Shown here piece after piece: positions 47,070-56,044 of a stretch of DNA of 64,000 bases. The stretch's first letter is position 1. The number at the start of each line of letters is the position of its first letter. The position numbers and the translations under genes are program-made. Below the pieces are notes generated by a model, which was given only the letters and a program-made list of their open reading frames with translations, was not told where the DNA came from and did no database searches. This DNA is from Acinetobacter variabilis (GTDB lineage: Bacteria; Pseudomonadota; Gammaproteobacteria; Pseudomonadales; Moraxellaceae): positions 404,326 to 468,325 of the forward strand of contig NZ_KB850112.1 in NCBI RefSeq assembly GCF_000369625.1, in the 5' to 3' direction.

Positions 47070-48497
47070 ATGCTAGGTCTGCAAACGATGAATGCTCCAG
47101 TCGCTTTAACCCCAGAGTTATTGACCCAATTGACTGCAATTGTGGGTGAAAACCGTATTAAAACTGATGCGGACAGCCTCCAGAATTGGGGTCGTGATCA
47201 TACCAAACACTTTGATCCAAACCCATCGGTCATCGTTTTCCCATCTTCGACTGAACAGGTTCAAGCAATTGTGAAGCTTGCCAATCAGTTCAATGTTGCA
47301 GTGACTCCATCAGGTGGTCGTACAGGTCTATCTGCAGGCGCTGTCGCTGCGAATGGCGAGATTGTGGTAAGCATGGACAAGATGAACCAGATTCTGGAAT
47401 TCTTCCCGGCTGACCGTATGGTACGCATACAGGCCGGTGTAGTGACTGAACAGCTGCAAAACTATGCTGAAGAGCAGGGCATGTATTACCCGGTAGATTT
47501 TGCCTCTTCTGGTTCAAGCCAGATCGGTGGAAACATCGGGACCAATGCTGGTGGGATTAAAGTGATCAAATACGGCATGACCCGTAACTGGGTGCTAGGC
47601 CTGACTGTGGTGACTGGTAAAGGTGATGTGCTGCGTCTGAACAAGGGCATGATCAAGAACGCAACGGGTTATGCACTACAGCACCTGTTCATCGGTGGTG
47701 AAGGTACTTTAGGTTTAGTCACTGAAGCAGAAATCAAACTTGAGCGTCAGCCACAAGACCTGCAAGTGCTGGTACTGGGCGTACCTGATTTTGATGCGAT
47801 CATGCCAGTGTTACATGCATTCCAGGTAAAAATCGACCTGACTGCATTCGAGTTCTTCGGTGAGCTGGCGATGCAAAAAGTACTGGCCAATGGTCACGTA
47901 CAGCGTCCATTTGAAACTGAATGTCCATTCTATGTATTGCTTGAATTTGAAGCACCGTTTGAGCCAATTATGAACAAGGCGATGGAAATCTTCGAGCACT
48001 GTATGGAACAGGGTTGGGTGCTGGATGGCGTGATGAGCCAAACTCTTGAGCAAGTACATAGCTTATGGCGTCTGCGTGAAGACATCTCTGAGTCAATTGC
48101 TCCATTCATTCCATACAAAAATGACATCTCTGTATTGATCACTCACGTACCGGCGTTCATTAAAGAAATCGATGCGATCGTGAATGAAAACTACCCAGAC
48201 TTCGAAATCTGCTGGTTCGGTCATATCGGTGACGGTAACCTGCACTTGAACATCCTGAAACCGGCTGACCTGACCAAAGATGAATTCTTTGCGAAATGCC
48301 AAGTCGTGAACAAGTACGTATTTGATACCGTGAAAAAATATGACGGTTCAATTTCTGCGGAACATGGTGTGGGTATGACCAAGAAACCTTATCTTGAATA
48401 CACCCGTTCAGCTGAAGAAATCGAATACATGAAAGCCTTGAAAAAGGTGTTCGATCCAAATGGCATTATGAACCCAGGCAAACTATTCGATCTTTAA
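47070..48497 (+). CDS. FAD-linked oxidase, D-2-hydroxyglutarate dehydrogenase-like
   Basis: The 475-residue product has a PCMH-type FAD domain (VVFP-like IVFPSSTEQVQAIVKLANQ, GGRTGLSAGAV, SSGSSQIGGNIGTNAGG) and an FAD-oxidase C-terminal domain with the metal-site WFGHIGDGNLHLNI and the SAEHGVGMTKK motif. This is the D-lactate/D-2-hydroxyglutarate dehydrogenase family. Divergence from serA supports D-2-hydroxyglutarate oxidation, since in Pseudomonas the two enzymes are coupled and adjacent. The start may instead be ATG 47088 (MNAPVAL). D-lactate or glycolate as substrate remains possible. Confidence 0.88.
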   Translation: MLGLQTMNAPVALTPELLTQLTAIVGENRIKTDADSLQNWGRDHTKHFDPNPSVIVFPSSTEQVQAIVKLANQFNVAVTPSGGRTGLSAGAVAANGEIVVSMDKMNQILEFFPADRMVRIQAGVVTEQLQNYAEEQGMYYPVDFASSGSSQIGGNIGTNAGGIKVIKYGMTRNWVLGLTVVTGKGDVLRLNKGMIKNATGYALQHLFIGGEGTLGLVTEAEIKLERQPQDLQVLVLGVPDFDAIMPVLHAFQVKIDLTAFEFFGELAMQKVLANGHVQRPFETECPFYVLLEFEAPFEPIMNKAMEIFEHCMEQGWVLDGVMSQTLEQVHSLWRLREDISESIAPFIPYKNDISVLITHVPAFIKEIDAIVNENYPDFEICWFGHIGDGNLHLNILKPADLTKDEFFAKCQVVNKYVFDTVKKYDGSISAEHGVGMTKKPYLEYTRSAEEIEYMKALKKVFDPNGIMNPGKLFDL

Positions 48498-48509
48498 TCA
48501 GAATAGATT

Positions 48510-48543
48510 TACAAAAGCGCATCGAAAGGTGCGCTTTTTTTAT
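48510..48543 (+). terminator. Terminator after the FAD oxidase gene
   Basis: AAAGCGCA (48514-48521) and TGCGCTTT (48530-48537) followed by T's, 16 bases after the stop. Confidence 0.88.
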
Positions 48544-48639
48544 TGCTCTGTAACTGGACTTACAGAGTCTAAATAGCGTTAAGCTGAAAAGCCCGGCATG
48601 ATAATTTCTGCATAATAAAGATAATCTGGGTTAAACAAT

Positions 48640-49017
48640 ATGTTACGGTTATTGGCGGTTACAATTTTAGGTCTGGGTGTGATGACATCAGGTTGTACAA
48701 CCACCCAGAAAGTGATTGCAAAAGTGCAGTCTTCTTCAGATACACCTTTGGATCAGGTGCTTAAAATGAGGCCTGACCTGCGTGAAGAACTGGCAACAGT
48801 CGAGATACGTCAGTTCTTTAATCGTGTTGAGTCACCGACGGTTGGACAGGTAAAAGTGACTGAAACAGGTTTGATGGATTATTCGGTGAGATCGATTCAG
48901 ACTATTTATCATTTCAGAAAAGAAGAGAAAAACTGGAAAATGCACAATACTGAAAAGCTCTATCAATGTGTACGTGGTTCAAATACCAAAACTTTCCAGA
49001 AAGCAGTCTGTCCATAA
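48640..49017 (+). CDS. Small predicted lipoprotein
   Basis: The 125-residue product has a lipoprotein signal peptide with lipobox TSGC (Cys19), then a small domain with alternating strands (VGQVKVTETGLMDYSVRSIQTIYHFRKEEKNWKMHN) that resembles a compact beta fold, and a C-terminal Cys pair (YQCVRG and AVCP). I do not recognise the family. A CTCTGTAA/TTACAGAG inverted repeat lies upstream at 48546-48567. A terminator follows at once. Confidence 0.75.
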   Translation: MLRLLAVTILGLGVMTSGCTTTQKVIAKVQSSSDTPLDQVLKMRPDLREELATVEIRQFFNRVESPTVGQVKVTETGLMDYSVRSIQTIYHFRKEEKNWKMHNTEKLYQCVRGSNTKTFQKAVCP

Positions 49018-49047
49018 TAATGTTTGATCTTTAAACAAAACTTCGTT

Positions 49048-49080
49048 AAAAGCGTATCTTATTGATGCGCTTTTTTGTTT
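49048..49080 (+). terminator. Terminator after the small lipoprotein gene
   Basis: AAAGCGTAT and ATGCGCTTT arms form an imperfect stem around CTTATTG, followed by TTTTTG. Confidence 0.75.
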
Positions 49081-49096
49081 TAGAAAAGAGGAATTA

Positions 49097-49672
49097 ATGG
49101 ACTCAAATATATTAGCCGCCACAATTGGTGTTATTGGGGGATTTTTAGCTTCACTTTCACTATTCTACTTAAATAGGTTTCATACTAACTACGATAAAAT
49201 AAAATCAGAAAAAATCCTACGAGAAAAATTATTGTATCGTGAGAAAGATAATGAACTAGAGGCAGATAAAATTTTTATTTTTTCTTTACCCGCTCTGAAA
49301 AGAGAAGTCTATTTAAACTGTCATGTTAATTGGGATAGTGGCATCACGCTCAATATAATGAAAGGTAATGAAGATTTAATATGGTTCTTAGGATTCTGTT
49401 GGTTAAGTTTGGTAAGGTTTTTTCCTCAAGATCATTTTTCAGCAGAAGGGCATATTGATTATATTGATAAACTTATTACGGATAGGGCTAACTATCATTA
49501 CTCTAGATTGGACTGTAGTGACCAATTAAAAAGTGGGAGTATTTCAAAAATAACTTTAGGATATTCGATAGCAAAAGATATTGATCAACTGATTATAGAG
49601 TTAGTAGAACAACTTCTTCCTTTTGAAGATTCTAGAAAAGAAAAATGGTTTCAAGACTGGAATACTGTATAA
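49097..49672 (+). CDS. AT-rich orphan membrane-anchored protein
   Basis: I do not recognise this 191-residue protein. It has one membrane segment (about 5-25), then a basic, charged helix (YDKIKSEKILREKLLYREKDNELEADKI), a hydrophobic patch near residue 95 (LIWFLGFCWLSLVRFF), and an acidic C-terminal helix ending WFQDWNTV. The coding region is clearly richer in A and T than its neighbours, using AAA, ATA and TTA heavily, which suggests recent acquisition. GAGGAAT lies before the ATG. The next gene is 266 bases away across equally AT-rich DNA with no recognised feature. Confidence 0.65.
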   Translation: MDSNILAATIGVIGGFLASLSLFYLNRFHTNYDKIKSEKILREKLLYREKDNELEADKIFIFSLPALKREVYLNCHVNWDSGITLNIMKGNEDLIWFLGFCWLSLVRFFPQDHFSAEGHIDYIDKLITDRANYHYSRLDCSDQLKSGSISKITLGYSIAKDIDQLIIELVEQLLPFEDSRKEKWFQDWNTV

Positions 49673-49938
49673 TTTACTTAATTATCATAAGAATATAAAT
49701 ATATAATCTTTATTGAATTAACTTGGAAGAGCTATAAATTCTTTTAATTTTTAGTTTTTCACTCGTGCTTATGAACCGGATGATTTGAGGTTAATTCAGA
49801 AAGAGAAAAATATAATATTTTGATTAGACCCTTCAAAAAGAGAACGGATTTAAAAATAGTACTCTGCTAAAATTCCTGCTTTCTATTTTAGATAAAGCTC
49901 ATTCTGCTTCATCCGGCAGACTGACAATAAAAACTCCC

Positions 49939-51168
49939 ATGCAAAATATCCAGACCCAAAAACTGACCCGTGCCACACTCATGTTCCCGCTGGCACTGGT
50001 GCTGTTTGAATTCTCCGTCTATATCTGTAATGACCTGATCCAGCCGGCCATGTTGGCCATTACCCGTGATTTTGGTGTAAGCAGCTCCTGGGCACCATCT
50101 TCCATGTCCTTTTTCCTGTTGGGTGGAGCATTTGTTGCCGCAATTTTAGGACCCTTATCGGACCGTTTAGGCCGTAAAAAAGTCCTGCTCGGTGGCGTGG
50201 CATTTTTTGTAATCTGCTGTCTGGCGATTTTACTCACACCGAATATTCAAAGCTTTCTGTTCCTGCGCTTTTTACAGGGTTTCGGACTATCCTTTATTGC
50301 TGCTGTGGGGTATGCCGCGATTCAGGAAAGTTTTGAAGAACGCGATGCCATTAAAGTCATGGCACTCATGGCCAATGTCTCCTTGCTGGCACCACTTTTA
50401 GGGCCAGTGGTCGGTGCCTTTATGATTGATCATGTCTCATGGCATTGGGGCTTTATTGGCATTGCCTGTCTGGCATTTCTGAGCTGGTTTGGACTAAAAG
50501 CGAAGATGCCGAATCCGAATATCAGTATTCCCAAACAGCCACTCAGCTATATTATCGATGACTTTAAGCAGGTCCTGAAAAATAAGCGTTTCGTGATCAT
50601 GACCATGGCATTGCCGTTGGTAAGCTTGCCATTGATGCTATGGATTGCATTATCTCCCGTGATTCTGGTTGAAGAACTAGGCTTGAGCAGCATGCAATAT
50701 GGCTTGGCTCAGTTTCCGGTATTGGGTGGCCTGATTCTGGGCAATATCATTCTGCTAAAAATTATCGACAAGATGCCGCTCGGTAAAACAGTAATGCTGG
50801 GTGTGCCATTGATGCTGTTCGGAACCATTTTGTTGTTAGTGGGAATGTTGATTCCAGACTATTTTCTGCATTGTCTGATTATCGGTACCACTTGCATCAG
50901 TCTGGGTGAAGGGATCAGCTTCTCAGTATTGTACCGTTTTGCGCTGATGTCATCTGAAGTGTCTAAAGGCACGGTTGCGGCAACGGTATCTATCTTGATG
51001 ATGCTGAGTTTCTTTATCGTGATTGAAGTGGTCAGAATTGCTTATGAAGTTTTTGATCTCTGGGCTTATTGCGGTGCCTCGTTTATTTTAATTGCACTCT
51101 GGTTTAGCTTGCCACGTATGCAGCTAAAACAGGTGATGCTGGAAAGAAAAGGGCGAGGGGAGTTTTAG
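49939..51168 (+). CDS. craA: MFS drug efflux pump, CraA/MdfA family
   Basis: CraA is the intrinsic chloramphenicol exporter of Acinetobacter, a relative of E. coli MdfA, working as a drug/proton antiporter. The 409-residue product has twelve membrane segments. Glu24 and Asp32 in the first segment sit where MdfA has its key Glu26 and Asp34. MFS motif A appears as GPLSDRLGRKKVLLGG, and motif C as LLAPLLGPVVGAF. The family-typical GEGISFSVLYRFALMSSEVSKGTVAA lies near the C-terminus. Orthology to CraA is judged by eye; substrate range is not shown. Confidence 0.85.
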   Translation: MQNIQTQKLTRATLMFPLALVLFEFSVYICNDLIQPAMLAITRDFGVSSSWAPSSMSFFLLGGAFVAAILGPLSDRLGRKKVLLGGVAFFVICCLAILLTPNIQSFLFLRFLQGFGLSFIAAVGYAAIQESFEERDAIKVMALMANVSLLAPLLGPVVGAFMIDHVSWHWGFIGIACLAFLSWFGLKAKMPNPNISIPKQPLSYIIDDFKQVLKNKRFVIMTMALPLVSLPLMLWIALSPVILVEELGLSSMQYGLAQFPVLGGLILGNIILLKIIDKMPLGKTVMLGVPLMLFGTILLLVGMLIPDYFLHCLIIGTTCISLGEGISFSVLYRFALMSSEVSKGTVAATVSILMMLSFFIVIEVVRIAYEVFDLWAYCGASFILIALWFSLPRMQLKQVMLERKGRGEF

Positions 51169-51241
51169 AAGAATTCCTTCCTTTTAAATGTTTAATCGAA
51201 TGAAGCTATTTACTTTATATGCCTCAAATAAATGTATTGAA

Positions 51242-51342
51242 GGTTCTCTCCCTATGGGAGAGAGTTAGAGAGAGGGAAATATTAATAAAATAACCTCACC
51301 CTTGCGCAGCAGTGCTGCTTATCTCCTAAAAGGAGAGGGAAC
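51242..51342. repeat. Palindromic intergenic repeat element (REP/MITE-like)
   Basis: The 101-base segment has three hairpins: CTCTCCC/GGGAGAG (51246-51262), GCAGCA/TGCTGC (51306-51318) and TCTCCT/AGGAGA (51322-51336). The ends GGTTCTCTCC and GGAGAGGGAAC are an approximate inverted repeat. It has no coding capacity. Its shape fits the dispersed palindromic repeats of Acinetobacter intergenic regions, but copies elsewhere cannot be checked here. Confidence 0.6.
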
Positions 51343-51379
51343 GTCCATGATGGATCTAATAATGATTAGAATCCAAAAG

Positions 51380-51682
51380 TTAAGCTTCAGCCGGCTGCTC
51401 CAACTTCTTTAATTTCATATCAAAGATAAATGGCCCAAATGGCAGAATCGAAGCGATCAAGCCCAGAATAAACATACTCAGAGACCATTTCTGTTTTTCA
51501 CAGACCGAAAATAACACCACTAGAAAAAGCACGAAAAGAACGCCATGACCCATGCCGATATATTTCACCAGAATCGGGTTATCCATCATGTACTTGACCG
51601 GCATGGCAATAAATAACAGCAGCAGAAATGAAATACCTTCAAGCAGTCCAACCAGACGTAAAGTTTTAATATTCACGCGCAC
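51380..51682 (-). CDS. DUF3817 small membrane protein
   Basis: The 100-residue product has three membrane segments. The family signature RLVGLLEGISFLLLLFIAMPVKY lies at the N-terminus and GMGHGVLFVLFLVVLF in the middle, with LIASILPFGPFIFD near the end. DUF3817 proteins resemble YdzA; no function is known. The start is GTG 51682. It lies alone between craA and a FUSC-family gene. Confidence 0.83.
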   Translation of the reverse strand: MRVNIKTLRLVGLLEGISFLLLLFIAMPVKYMMDNPILVKYIGMGHGVLFVLFLVVLFSVCEKQKWSLSMFILGLIASILPFGPFIFDMKLKKLEQPAEA

Positions 51683-51802
51683 TCACTTTTCTATATTCTA
51701 TTCAATCAGGCTTGAGTGTACCCAATCTGCCGATTTAAGCAAAAGAAATTTATAGAATAAAATGAATTATTTTAGATACTTATATCCTAGTAATCTGCTT
51801 GG

Positions 51803-53986
51803 TTATTTGATTTCAACTGCCAGTAACTGCTGCCTTAAAGAGAGTAATTCTGGCAAGGTTTCCAGTAACAGACTGATCTGTTTAAGTACTAGCAGCAGGT
51901 GGGTGGAAATATGTTCCTGCTGACTCAGCTGCCGGATTTCTGACAATTGGCCTTGAATGTCCTGCTGCGGTACATTTTCAGGATTTGACAGGGCATTAGT
52001 TAAAGTCTGCTGACAGGCAGAAAGCAGTTGCAGAATCTGCGGATCAGATACTTGTTCACGATGGCTACCCAATGCGGAAATATAACTGAGCTGACTGTGA
52101 CTATAAACCAGATAGCGAAAGGCATTGCGAATCAGCACCGGATCGGGATTCGGTTCGGTACTCAGACTGGAAATCATATTGGAAAGGTCAATTTGGGCAT
52201 TGTGGGCCAAACGACGTGCTGTCCGATAAGCAATGCTGTTATTTTTGCCATACTGATATTGCTCCAGAATAGCCAGTAAATAGTTCAGCGTCGCTTGGGA
52301 AGACTTTTTAATATTGCTGGAAATATTCCGGAAATTCCAGTCAGGCCAGATACAACTGACCGCCAGCCAGGCAATCAGACAACCAATCAGGGTATCGATA
52401 ATGCGTGGCAGAATGACTGCATAGCCAGCGCCTTTCAGATTGAAAATCAGCAGTACCACCAAGGTTGCCATCAATGTGGCCATGGCATATTTCTTGGAAC
52501 GCAAATAGAAAAAACCGACACCGAAAATCACAGTAAGCAGCAACTGGCCTTCAATACTTGGTACAAAATACAGGATCGGGATGCCTAAAATGACGCCGAG
52601 TAATGTACCTAAAGTCCGCAGTTTTAACCGACTTTTAGTGGCGAAATAACTGATCTGACACACAAATAAACTGGTCAGCAATATCCAGTAGCCATTTTTG
52701 GCAAAGGGCAATAGGGAAATGGCATAGCCAACCAGAAAGACCAAAGCGATCCGCACCGCATGACGAAACAGCGCCGATTGTGGTCCCAAATGGGGTTTTA
52801 ATTTCAGCCAGAAATCCGCGGGTCCACGCAGATCATCATCAAACAGGCTGGAATCATCAAAATGCTTTGGATAATCCGGACGGTAAATGGCCTGTCCATC
52901 CTGCAAATGTTGCAGCTGTTCATGCACACTCAGCAGATTGCTCAGAATGAGCTGTAAGTTTTTTACCTCAATATTCTGTGGATGCTGAGCAATCCAGTCC
53001 TGCATGGAAGCTTCTAATGCTTTGAGTGCCAGCTGATGCTGTTCAGGAAGCTGATAAGTTTCATTACGCAATACGCAAGCAGCCAATTGCTGGCAAGCAA
53101 GTGCCTGTAAATGGATATTTTTCTGAATGCGAAAAATCAGGTCGGTACGGCTAAAATGCTGGTGAATCTGCTCATAATGCAGATAGTTGGCAGTCGCCTG
53201 CTCATGGATATCCTGAGTCAGAAAATAAAGATTCAGCCAGTAAATGGTCTTGTGATTCGGACGTGAGGCTTTGAGTCGGGTCAGTAAAGAATCTTTGGTG
53301 CGGTTAAAGCTTTCAATGACTTGGGTATTTTTTAAGGAAAGCTCGTAGAGCAGCGGCTCGACATTATTCTGATTATCGGGATCAAATAATTTGGCTTTAG
53401 TCGATAGCAGCTCCGCCATCTGTTGCAGATTGATGGACAAATTTTCCTGAACCTGCAAGGTGGGGCGAATCAGGTAAAACAGAATAGAAGTCAGGCCATA
53501 CCACAGCACCCCAACTATAAAATACAGCGGCTGTTCGTACCAGTGCGCATATTCTCCCAAGCCAAACATGGTGTAAATGGACAGCAATACAGTGCCAAAA
53601 GAAATGGTGGCATAGCGCTGTCCCAAAGCACCCATCAAGATAAATACAGCACTAGAAAGTGATAACCAGAGCGAAAACCAGATTTTATAGGGATGCAGAA
53701 ATTCCAGCATGCTACTGACTGCAAAAAACAGCAGCATGACCAGCCCCAGATTGCGTAGCCTTAAACTTAAACGGTCATCAAAATCGGTCAGGGCAGTGGC
53801 AATTGCTCCTAAAGTGACCGGAACAATCAAGGTCTCATAGCCGAGAAGTTTTAGACCAAAAGTCGTCCCTGAAAGCACAATAAACATCTGCAAACAGTAA
53901 GTCATCAAGGCACTGGACTGAAAAGGCAACAGGGCTTTTTTAAGTATGTGATGAAGAGGATGTAACATGGAATCTGAGCTATTCAC
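51803..53986 (-). CDS. yccS: YccS/FUSC family inner-membrane protein
   Basis: The 727-residue product has two clusters of about six membrane segments (near 30-165 and 395-530), each followed by a large cytoplasmic helical domain, the layout of YccS and related FUSC proteins (aromatic-acid efflux type). The second cluster contains YWILLTSLFVCQISYFATKSRLKLR and the family's GTLLGVILGIP. The start is GTG 53986 or ATG 53968; neither has a clear ribosome site. Substrate is unknown. Confidence 0.82.
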   Translation of the reverse strand: MNSSDSMLHPLHHILKKALLPFQSSALMTYCLQMFIVLSGTTFGLKLLGYETLIVPVTLGAIATALTDFDDRLSLRLRNLGLVMLLFFAVSSMLEFLHPYKIWFSLWLSLSSAVFILMGALGQRYATISFGTVLLSIYTMFGLGEYAHWYEQPLYFIVGVLWYGLTSILFYLIRPTLQVQENLSINLQQMAELLSTKAKLFDPDNQNNVEPLLYELSLKNTQVIESFNRTKDSLLTRLKASRPNHKTIYWLNLYFLTQDIHEQATANYLHYEQIHQHFSRTDLIFRIQKNIHLQALACQQLAACVLRNETYQLPEQHQLALKALEASMQDWIAQHPQNIEVKNLQLILSNLLSVHEQLQHLQDGQAIYRPDYPKHFDDSSLFDDDLRGPADFWLKLKPHLGPQSALFRHAVRIALVFLVGYAISLLPFAKNGYWILLTSLFVCQISYFATKSRLKLRTLGTLLGVILGIPILYFVPSIEGQLLLTVIFGVGFFYLRSKKYAMATLMATLVVLLIFNLKGAGYAVILPRIIDTLIGCLIAWLAVSCIWPDWNFRNISSNIKKSSQATLNYLLAILEQYQYGKNNSIAYRTARRLAHNAQIDLSNMISSLSTEPNPDPVLIRNAFRYLVYSHSQLSYISALGSHREQVSDPQILQLLSACQQTLTNALSNPENVPQQDIQGQLSEIRQLSQQEHISTHLLLVLKQISLLLETLPELLSLRQQLLAVEIK

Positions 53987-54060
53987 AAGAATATGATCCG
54001 TGGTATTTGACTGCCGGTTTTAAATGCAATTTAAGCGCCAATTTCAGAAGAAATGTCTAC

Positions 54061-54090
54061 TAAAAAACGGGCAAGAAGCCCGTTTTTGAA
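54061..54090 (-). terminator. Terminator after sodC
   Basis: ACGGGC (54067-54072) and GCCCGT (54078-54083) with A and T runs on both sides, 24 bases after sodC on the minus strand. Confidence 0.88.
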
Positions 54091-54110
54091 TGCTAATCAT
54101 CTGTAATAAA

Positions 54111-54653
54111 TCAGATCACACCACAGGCAATACGTTCACCGCCACCGCCCAATGGTAATGGGTTGTCAGAATAATTGTCGCCACCGGCATGTACCATAAT
54201 CGCACGACCCTGAACATCAGCCAGTTTCAGACGTGGCGCAAGCAGGGTGACACGTGCAGTTCCATCTGTATTAACTTTCAATGCGGGTAAATCACCGAGA
54301 TGACCGGTTGTTGGCGTACCGTGATGTGGAGCCTGATTTGGATTGTAATGGCTACCTGCAGCCAGTGCTGCGCCCATCTTGCCGTCTTTCATGGCAGGTG
54401 CACATGAACCATTTTCATGAATGTGGAAACCACGCTCACCCGCAGGAAGCTGTTTCAGATTAGTACGAATCACCAAGCCAGCCGGGCTGTCACTCAATAA
54501 TACGGTACCAATCGATTCACCTACGCCCTGTGCAGAAACTGCATTCAGGGTCACGGTTTTAACATTTTCAGTCGAAGTAGAGGTTGAAGCGCAACCGGTA
54601 AAAAGTGCGGCACTGACTGCGCACAAAGCTGTAAGTTTAAATAATGAAGACAT
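54111..54653 (-). CDS. sodC: Cu/Zn superoxide dismutase, lipoprotein type
   Basis: SodC dismutates superoxide in the periplasm. The product (180 residues) has a lipoprotein signal peptide with lipobox FTGC (Cys21). Metal ligands are visible in FHIHENGSC, GSHYNPNQAPHHG, HLGDLPALKV and the C-terminal IMVHAGGDNYSD. The disulfide Cys are in GSCAP and RIACGVI. The start is ATG 54653, with AAGGTG upstream; the frame runs three codons further to a GTG. Confidence 0.94.
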   Translation of the reverse strand: MSSLFKLTALCAVSAALFTGCASTSTSTENVKTVTLNAVSAQGVGESIGTVLLSDSPAGLVIRTNLKQLPAGERGFHIHENGSCAPAMKDGKMGAALAAGSHYNPNQAPHHGTPTTGHLGDLPALKVNTDGTARVTLLAPRLKLADVQGRAIMVHAGGDNYSDNPLPLGGGGERIACGVI

Positions 54654-54763
54654 AATTATCACACCTTGATCTTTATTCTGCTTTTCGGAATCTATTGAAA
54701 CAGAGCAAGGCCAAAAGCACTATAGAAAATCAGTACTTAAATGTTTTAATTTGTTTAACCCAG

Positions 54764-55912
54764 TCAGTCTTGTGATTTCGGTGCCTTGTTACGGCGCAGA
54801 CGGAATTTTTTCTTCGGTTCAACCTCATGCGCCATAGTGGCTTTAGGCATCATCAAAGGTTCGTTCAGGTTGCTTTCATGCAGCCATTCACGCCAGATGG
54901 CCAGTAGTACGGCCAGAATCACCGGTCCAATAAAGACACCAACCAGACCAAAGCTGGCAATACCACCCAAAACACCAAACATAATCAGCAGGAATGGAAT
55001 CTGTGTTGCACCCGAAATGACCAGTGGACGAATCACGTTGTCCGCTGTACTCACAATACAGACACCCCAGACCATGACGCCAACGGCTTCAATGGTTTGT
55101 CCTTGCGAGAACAGCCATAGCGAAACTGCACCATAAGCAACGGGAGGGCCAAAAGGAATTAAGGCAAAGATAAAGGTGATAATGGTCAGTACCATCGGGT
55201 TCGGTACACCAGCCACGAAATAGCTGATACCTGCCAGCAAAGACTGGGCAATTGCTGTTAAGCCTACCCCATAGACCACCGCACGTGTGGTATCTGAAAT
55301 TGTCGCCAGATAATGGTGAATACGTGGACCGACTACCATCTCAAAGGCTTTACGCACCTGATTCAGAATGGTATGACCATCACGGTAGAAGAAGAATAAC
55401 GACAGTACGGCAAAACACAGCTTGAAGACATTTTTACTGATTTCATTCAGTACAACTTTACCGTAATTCAGATGACCCTGAATCCAGACGGAAATGGTCT
55501 GTGCAATACTGTTTGGATCGGCATTTATCTCATTCAGGGTACGGGTAATTTCCTTACCTACAAGTGGCAGGCCACGAATAAAATCTGGAACGCTAAGATG
55601 ACCTGAGAATACCTGTTTTTGCAATTCAAAATACAGGTTCCGACCTTCGTGCTGCAGCATAAAAATGGCAAAAATAAAAGGTAGACCAAACACCAGAATC
55701 ACACCCAGAATCATAATAGTCGCACTCAGTGTCGGCCGATTGCCACTTATTCTTAAGATCGACTGATACAACGGCCAGGTCATGTACGCAATAATGGCTG
55801 CCCAAACTACAGGAATGATGAAATACTTGAGTATGTGAAAACTCAGAAAAATCAGAATGAAAAACAGTCCAAATAATAAGACTTTTTGTAGTGTGGGCGC
55901 GTATTGTTGCAC
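54764..55912 (-). CDS. AI-2E/PerM family membrane protein
   Basis: The 382-residue product has about eight membrane segments in the AI-2E (YdiK/PerM) pattern: a paired hairpin near the N-terminus, a large loop, then PMVLTIITFIFALIPFGPPVAYGAVSLWLF and FGVLGGIASFGLVGVFIGPVILAVLLAIWREW, the family's best-conserved parts. The C-terminal tail is basic. Relatives are permeases or ion antiporters; the substrate is unknown. The start is GTG 55912. Confidence 0.87.
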   Translation of the reverse strand: MQQYAPTLQKVLLFGLFFILIFLSFHILKYFIIPVVWAAIIAYMTWPLYQSILRISGNRPTLSATIMILGVILVFGLPFIFAIFMLQHEGRNLYFELQKQVFSGHLSVPDFIRGLPLVGKEITRTLNEINADPNSIAQTISVWIQGHLNYGKVVLNEISKNVFKLCFAVLSLFFFYRDGHTILNQVRKAFEMVVGPRIHHYLATISDTTRAVVYGVGLTAIAQSLLAGISYFVAGVPNPMVLTIITFIFALIPFGPPVAYGAVSLWLFSQGQTIEAVGVMVWGVCIVSTADNVIRPLVISGATQIPFLLIMFGVLGGIASFGLVGVFIGPVILAVLLAIWREWLHESNLNEPLMMPKATMAHEVEPKKKFRLRRNKAPKSQD

Positions 55913-56044
55913 TGAATTTAGAAGCTCATTTTTTTAGGTCATGTCAGGCATATTAACTGAAAAAAAAGCGATCGAAAACGATAGTACAGGAAGTAGTACG
56001 ATTATTTTCCTAAGAATAAAAAGAAGAGGCTAAAAATAACAGAA

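Noticed and set aside
48546..48567. CTCTGTAA/TTACAGAG hairpin as an operator for the small lipoprotein
   Set aside because: It lies just after another terminator and has no promoter elements in clear register; too little to claim a function.
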